DNA of 45,577 nt, from assembly GCA_009886035.1 (NCBI GenBank), contig VFJN01000010.1:1-45577 (forward strand), written 5' to 3'. Position 1 is the stretch's first letter; each line of letters begins with the position of its first letter. Position numbers and translations under genes: made by a program. The DNA comes from Actinomycetota bacterium (GTDB taxonomy: Bacteria; Actinomycetota; Acidimicrobiia; Acidimicrobiales; VFJN01). This document shows, piece by piece, positions 41,457 to 45,577 of the stretch. A model generated the notes under the pieces. That model was not told the DNA's origin. It made no database searches and saw only the letters and a list, made by a program, of their open reading frames with translations.

Positions 41457-41493
41457 TCAGAGATGATCCGGGACCAAATCACCAGGGGGAACC

Positions 41494-42510
41494 ATGCGAC
41501 ACAAGCCGACGACCTTCAGGGATCGGCTCGGCGCGTTGTGGGGCCTATTGACCATTAGCGATGAGGACTACACCGCCTACATGCGGTCCTACGGTGAACT
41601 CTTCGTGGACTCACCGGAGAACACCAAGGCCGACTACGACCAGGGCGTGGCGCTGCGAGGGTATCCCCAGGGGAGCAGCAACGAATTGGCCGAGCTCTAC
41701 AAGGTGATCCACTTGTTGTGCACGCTGGGCTCGGTGGAAAAGATGTACATGCCGCCGACGATCGACCCGGAGCAGTCGGTGCTGCAGAACCAGATTCTCT
41801 TCGAGCGGATGGTGGCGGAGGACCTCCAGTTGCGCCCCGGTCACAAAGTGCTCGACCTAGGGTGCGGCTGCGGCGCCATAGCCGAGCACATGGCGGAGTT
41901 GACCGGGGCAACCCCCTACGGAGTAAACCTGGATTTGTCCCAGATCGAGAAGGCTTGGCGGAACCCGAACCTGCCGAGCAGCAACTTCGCCATGGGCGAT
42001 TTCAATAAAGCCCTCGAGTTCGACGACGCCTCTTTCGACGCCGTGTACGCGATCCAACCGATGACCTACGTGAGCGATCACGACTTCACCTTTTCCGAAG
42101 TGTTCCGGGTGCTGAGGCCGGGCGGCCGGTTTGTGATCAACGACGTCGCGGCGCTCGACGCCTACGACCGCGATGACGAGCACCAGCGCACGTTGATCCA
42201 GCACTCCCGCGAACTGACGGTGTTCGGAGGGTTCTGGTACTACCGTTACTGGGAGGACTCCTACCGGGCGGCGGGCTTCGAGTTGGTGTCGTCGGTGGGG
42301 CGGCCGGCGGTGGAACTGATCAAGAAGGAGGTCGCCCTGTTCGACAAGTACGAAGCCGCGTTCAAGTTCCTGGCCAAGTGGCATCTGATCCCGAAGAAGA
42401 CCGACACGCTGATGCAGCGCATGAACGCCAACAGCCAGTCCTATATCCAGGCCGAGGAAGAGGAACTTCTCACTCTCAACTGGCATTGCGTGGGCCAGAA
42501 GCCCGCCTAG
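41494..42510 (+). CDS. SAM-dependent methyltransferase, sterol C-24-methyltransferase-like
   Basis: 338 residues. The class I SAM site is V119-LDLGCGCG127, then GVNLDLSQI, MGDFNKALEFDDASFDAVYA and the post-motif FRVLRPGGRFVINDV. The run SQIEKA...FDAVYAIQPMTYVSD and the helical C-terminal cap are what I associate with the Erg6/SMT and gamma-tocopherol-methyltransferase group. The eukaryotic sterol-binding YEYGWG box is not present; VEKMYMPPTIDPEQ stands in its place, so the acceptor may be a different lipid. AGGGGGA precedes ATG 41494. Probably co-transcribed with the next gene, 57 bp downstream. Confidence 0.8.
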   Translation: MRHKPTTFRDRLGALWGLLTISDEDYTAYMRSYGELFVDSPENTKADYDQGVALRGYPQGSSNELAELYKVIHLLCTLGSVEKMYMPPTIDPEQSVLQNQILFERMVAEDLQLRPGHKVLDLGCGCGAIAEHMAELTGATPYGVNLDLSQIEKAWRNPNLPSSNFAMGDFNKALEFDDASFDAVYAIQPMTYVSDHDFTFSEVFRVLRPGGRFVINDVAALDAYDRDDEHQRTLIQHSRELTVFGGFWYYRYWEDSYRAAGFELVSSVGRPAVELIKKEVALFDKYEAAFKFLAKWHLIPKKTDTLMQRMNANSQSYIQAEEEELLTLNWHCVGQKPA

Positions 42511-42567
42511 GAGGCCACCGTGGTGCGGCCTGGCCCCGCCGGCCGCCCCGGCGACCCTTGATCGGCC

Positions 42568-44262
42568 GTGGCCGCCACGGTAACCATTTGTATGGATTCC
42601 CACTGGTCCTACCGTCTGCGGCCACGCACCGTCGGGGCGCTGAGATTGCTGGCCTGGGTGCCGCCGTCGTTGAGATTGCCGATCGCCGAGCGGTTCCTGC
42701 GTCGACCGGAACAGCCCGGGCCAGCGGCGGAACACGTGCTGCAGTACTTGGTGAGTTCAACCATCGACCGGGGCCGAGGGGCCGACGCCAATCCCGGCGC
42801 GGTGGCGTCCCGACCAGAGGCGGCACCCAAGAATCGGGTGAAGAAACCGGTCCTCGTGGGGCAAGCCGATTTTTTCTACAAGAGCCAATACCGTCAATAC
42901 GCCACCCCCACCATGGGGGCCTTCGCCATGACCGCCACCGGGGTCCTGGCCGCCACCAGCGGGTCGCCCACGGGGGTGCTGTTTGGCCGCCGGCGACCCA
43001 CGGTGGCGGCGATGCTCTCGGGTCATTGCGATACGGGTGCCGCGCCCATCGTGGTTCTCAGCGGCGAGGCGGTCGCACTGGCCGTCTTTCTGCCGAGTTG
43101 GGATTCGCCAACCGCCGCTGAAGAAGTAGCCCGGTGGGTAGGGGGGCAAGGACCGTTGCCCAGTCACTACGCCGATCTCGAAAGCGGCGTGCGGGTGGTG
43201 GGCGACGAGGGCGTGCCGCGTACGCGAGTGCGTCACCGCGCGGGCAGTGCCATCGGCATGGTCGGCGCCGCGTTGCGTTCGCGCCACCTCTCGCTCCTTG
43301 CGCTGCACCCCCATGACCCAGACGCGATGGGCCTGCATCTCACGTTGTTTGCCGTGGAGGCGCTCGACGCCGATGCGTTAGAGGAGCAATATTCCTTGCC
43401 CGCCGAGGAGATTGCGGCCCATCGCAGGGCGGCGAGCGACCACCACGAGTTCCTCGTGTTTTTGGTGGGTGGCACCGAAGAGGTGTTCACCCAGTGCTCG
43501 CAGAATCTCTTCGTAAAAGAGGCGCTCGACTCGCCCAGCGAAGATGAGGGGGTGGTGGCCACCGGGAATGCGGCGATCGGGGCGCCGTCGCTCGAGGGCT
43601 TCCTATCGCATCAGTTCGAGGCGGTGCAGATCACCGCCTCGGCCGATGGCGTGCCGGGAGCCTCGCCCCGAAATGGGCAGATCGGGCGTGCCTGCTTTGT
43701 GGGGCGTCGTTTCGGCCGGGCCTATCTCCTCATTCCGTATCACCCCGGCAACGCCATCCACGGGCACGCCGCCAAGATGTGGTCGAACCCGTTCAGTACC
43801 GTGGTGATCCCGGATGACCACACGGAGTTTCGGTGCGTGGCGCTCTCTGGAGCGAGTGGGATCTCATCTCACGCCAGCGTGCTGCGCCGGTTTGAACACG
43901 TGGCCGCATTGGCCGCACAGCCCGTTGGTGAAGCCGAGGCCACCACGAAAGAGCCGGTCTACTGGTTTGTGATGAGAATCGAGGAGGTCCTCTGGGAGCA
44001 GGAACGGTTGGCGGGGAACCGATTGGTGGCCGAACGAGCGGCCTGCACGATCAACGCCGAAGGCGAGGGCCGTCACACCAAGAAGCCCAAATACTTCGCC
44101 ACCGCCGTGGCGGCGGAGTACGACATGGCATTGCAGCATCAGCGTGAATCAGCCGGTCGGCCGGTTGATCCCACCGGGGTCGTGCGGGACGCCTGGGTGG
44201 AATCGCTCGAGGGCGCCTTGGCCTTGCGCCGGGAGCACCTCGCCACCCTCGGCCCCGGTTAG
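42568..44262 (+). CDS. Unrecognised 564-residue soluble protein
   Basis: Reads as a genuine protein but I recognise no family. There is no signal peptide, TM helix or repeat. Notable stretches are QADFFYKSQYRQYATPTMGA, FLVGGTEEVFTQCSQNLFVK and HPGNAIHGHAAKMWSNPFST, the last rich in His, Asn and Gly and possibly a metal or phosphate site. A charged C-terminal third includes EEVLWEQERLAGNRLVAERA. Start is GTG 42568; ATG 42592 is possible. It follows the methyltransferase gene in the same direction and is likely in its operon. Stop overlaps the end of the convergent MMPL remnant by 4 nt (TTAG). Confidence 0.72.
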   Translation: MAATVTICMDSHWSYRLRPRTVGALRLLAWVPPSLRLPIAERFLRRPEQPGPAAEHVLQYLVSSTIDRGRGADANPGAVASRPEAAPKNRVKKPVLVGQADFFYKSQYRQYATPTMGAFAMTATGVLAATSGSPTGVLFGRRRPTVAAMLSGHCDTGAAPIVVLSGEAVALAVFLPSWDSPTAAEEVARWVGGQGPLPSHYADLESGVRVVGDEGVPRTRVRHRAGSAIGMVGAALRSRHLSLLALHPHDPDAMGLHLTLFAVEALDADALEEQYSLPAEEIAAHRRAASDHHEFLVFLVGGTEEVFTQCSQNLFVKEALDSPSEDEGVVATGNAAIGAPSLEGFLSHQFEAVQITASADGVPGASPRNGQIGRACFVGRRFGRAYLLIPYHPGNAIHGHAAKMWSNPFSTVVIPDDHTEFRCVALSGASGISSHASVLRRFEHVAALAAQPVGEAEATTKEPVYWFVMRIEEVLWEQERLAGNRLVAERAACTINAEGEGRHTKKPKYFATAVAAEYDMALQHQRESAGRPVDPTGVVRDAWVESLEGALALRREHLATLGPG

Positions 44263-45275
44263 GGGGCGTTATCGCCAGGGGTTGTCTCGGCGGCCACCAG
44301 CGGGGGATCGGCGGGCACGTCGGTCGATGGGCCTTCGATAGTGAGGTGCGGTAACCAGTGGAGCCACTTCGGAAACCACCAGGCGGCTTTCCCGAACAAT
44401 TCCATCGCGGCGGGTACCAACACCATCCGCACGATTGTTGAATCGATGAGCACCGCTATGGCCATACCAAATCCGATGAGTTTGATAGTCGGACTGGCGT
44501 TGGTGACGAACGAGGCAAACACCACGATCATGATGAGCGCGGCGGTGGTGATGACCCGAGCCGTCTTGGCCACCCCGAGCACGACCGAGGTGCGGGGATC
44601 GTGGGTGCGATCCCATTCCTCTCGGATCCGAGACATGAGGCCGACGAAGCTCTTTCCCCAACCCCACTGGAACACGGCCACTACCACGCCGTAGGACGCC
44701 GCGATGGAGAGCAAGTTGAGAAGCGAGGCTTTCAACGGAACCAGCCGCGATCGGAAGACCAGCACCAACAACAAGAAGGCATCAGTCCCAACGCTTTCCT
44801 CTGCGACAGGCCGGTAGGCAACGACGAGTCGTCGGGTATGCCGAACTGGACGTGGAGGAACGGTGATGCCAGCAGCAACAGCACCGCTACGCCGCCGATC
44901 AGGGCGGCCCACGGCCGCTGAGACATGGCCTCCGCGAACCGGCCCCAAAAACTCTTGGCCGGGTCAGGATCGGCGTTGGTCGAACCGAACGGCAGGCGGA
45001 ATCGGTCGATCTTGTGGTCGGCGAAACCGAGCAGCGCAGGCAACAGCGTGGTGGCAGCGAGGATCATGACGGCCACCCCGATGGCCGCCCCAATCCCCAG
45101 ATTCTGGACCACCGGAATCGGAACCAACACGAGGCCCAGCAGAGCAATGCACACGGTGAGTCCGGCAAACAACGCGGCCTTCCCCGCCGTAGCCAAGGCT
45201 AAGGCGGCCGCATCGTGGGGCTCGTAGTCCTCGGCAATGAACTGGCGGTACCGGGTGACAATCAGCGGTGATGCA
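44259..45275 (-). pseudogene. MMPL/RND-family lipid transporter, decayed
   Basis: Two frames carry MMPL sequence. The upstream piece (to ~44790) starts inside TM segments at LIVTRYRQFIAEDYEPHDAA and continues through ATTLLPALLGFADHKIDRF to GIPDDSSLPTGLSQRKA. The downstream piece (from ~44790 in another frame) has LLLVLVFRSRLVPLKASLLN to ALIMIVVFASFVTNASPTIK and ends ...TTPGDNAP. The first TM helix with the first extracellular domain and the entire second extracellular domain are missing, leaving about 340 of the usual 700 or more residues, with a frame change at the internal join. Such proteins export lipids or hydrophobic compounds. Non-functional here unless sequencing or assembly error explains both breaks. 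Confidence 0.8.
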
Positions 45276-45517
45276 CGGAAATGAACCGTCCGAGCCGTCC
45301 CAGGAAACCAAGATTGGCCGGAAGGCGAGGACGGCGGCTGGCACCTGAGGCTGGGTTCGTCGCATTCATGTACCAAATCTAGTGAATCACATACGGGCGA
45401 CCGAGGAAGGTGGGGGAATCCGCCGATGTCACCGCAGGGCGGCGAGTAAGCCACTAGCGTTAATCCCACAGATAGCTGGCCTGTGATGTCAATCAGCGCT
45501 GAAACGGAGATTCTTCA
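45276..45517. other. Non-coding stretch upstream of the last gene
   Basis: 242 bp without a supportable gene, between the truncated 5' edge of the MMPL remnant and the final start codon. It should contain the promoter of the last gene. An AACGGAGA ribosome site lies at 45502-45509. I see no repeat or hairpin of note. Confidence 0.5.
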
Positions 45518-45577
45518 ATGACCATGACCCCACTGCGGGCTGCGACCGCAGCTGCTTTAGCCCTGGCGCTTTTTGCC
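45518..45577 (+). CDS. Start of a secreted protein (partial)
   Basis: ATG 45518 follows AACGGAGA by 8 nt and opens a 20-codon frame cut by the window end: MTMTPLRAATAAALALALFA. This is a signal peptide core with a short n-region and a hydrophobic Ala/Leu stretch. The mature part is outside the window, so no function can be named. Confidence 0.6.
   Translation, partial: MTMTPLRAATAAALALALFA

Overview
The window reads as chromosomal DNA of a high-GC Actinomycetota. The best fit is an Acidimicrobiia-type lineage, an inference from the gene set: two WhiB proteins, a SenX3/RegX3-style phosphate two-component pair, UPF0182, an F420-associated-type zincin, a DivIVA-like coiled coil, and an actinobacterial biotin synthase with its BsaP partner. 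Genes are tightly packed. Many starts carry a TANNNT hexamer only 6-9 nt upstream, which points to leaderless mRNAs. Four tail-to-tail gene pairs share a 4-nt overlap of their stop codons.

Layout. 1-6.5 kb: end of an unknown gene, a DsbA/FrnE-type oxidoreductase, a VWA protein, WhiB, glutamate formimidoyltransferase, TatA, a second WhiB, a membrane-anchored HtrA protease and a small unknown protein. 6.5-14.6 kb: a phosphate block of ppk1, pstS-C-A-B, a sensor kinase and a response regulator, with no phoU visible. 14.7-29.5 kb: housekeeping and envelope genes. These are an MFS-like permease, a DUF2342-type zincin, an NAD-dependent epimerase-like protein, a trypsin-fold protein that lacks its catalytic histidine, MoaE, a one-TM micro-protein, MreB, BioB-BsaP, a HEAT-repeat protein, a PDZ-Lon(S16) protease, a DivIVA-like protein with a phage-MuF-like cysteine tail, and UPF0182. 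At 29.6 kb lies an initiator tRNA (fMet).

29.65-41.5 kb looks like an accessory segment. It starts at the tRNA with a perfect 16-bp hairpin and decayed coding sequence, continues with a TetR regulator divergent from a 3,495-residue multidomain exported or membrane-anchored protein, and ends with a probable serine-recombinase tail remnant. The shared tetR/giant-gene promoter region contains two palindromes that could be TetR operators. The giant protein combines an LppX/LprG-like N-terminal domain, calcium-binding (thrombospondin-3-like) repeats, an internal multi-TM block, a LamG-like domain, many Ig-like modules and a cysteine-containing C-terminal domain. It is the least ordinary object in the window.

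41.5-45.6 kb: a sterol-methyltransferase-like SAM enzyme, an unrecognised 564-residue protein, a decayed MMPL/RND lipid exporter, and the first 20 codons of a secreted protein cut by the window end. All calls come from reading the sequence; no database search was run.
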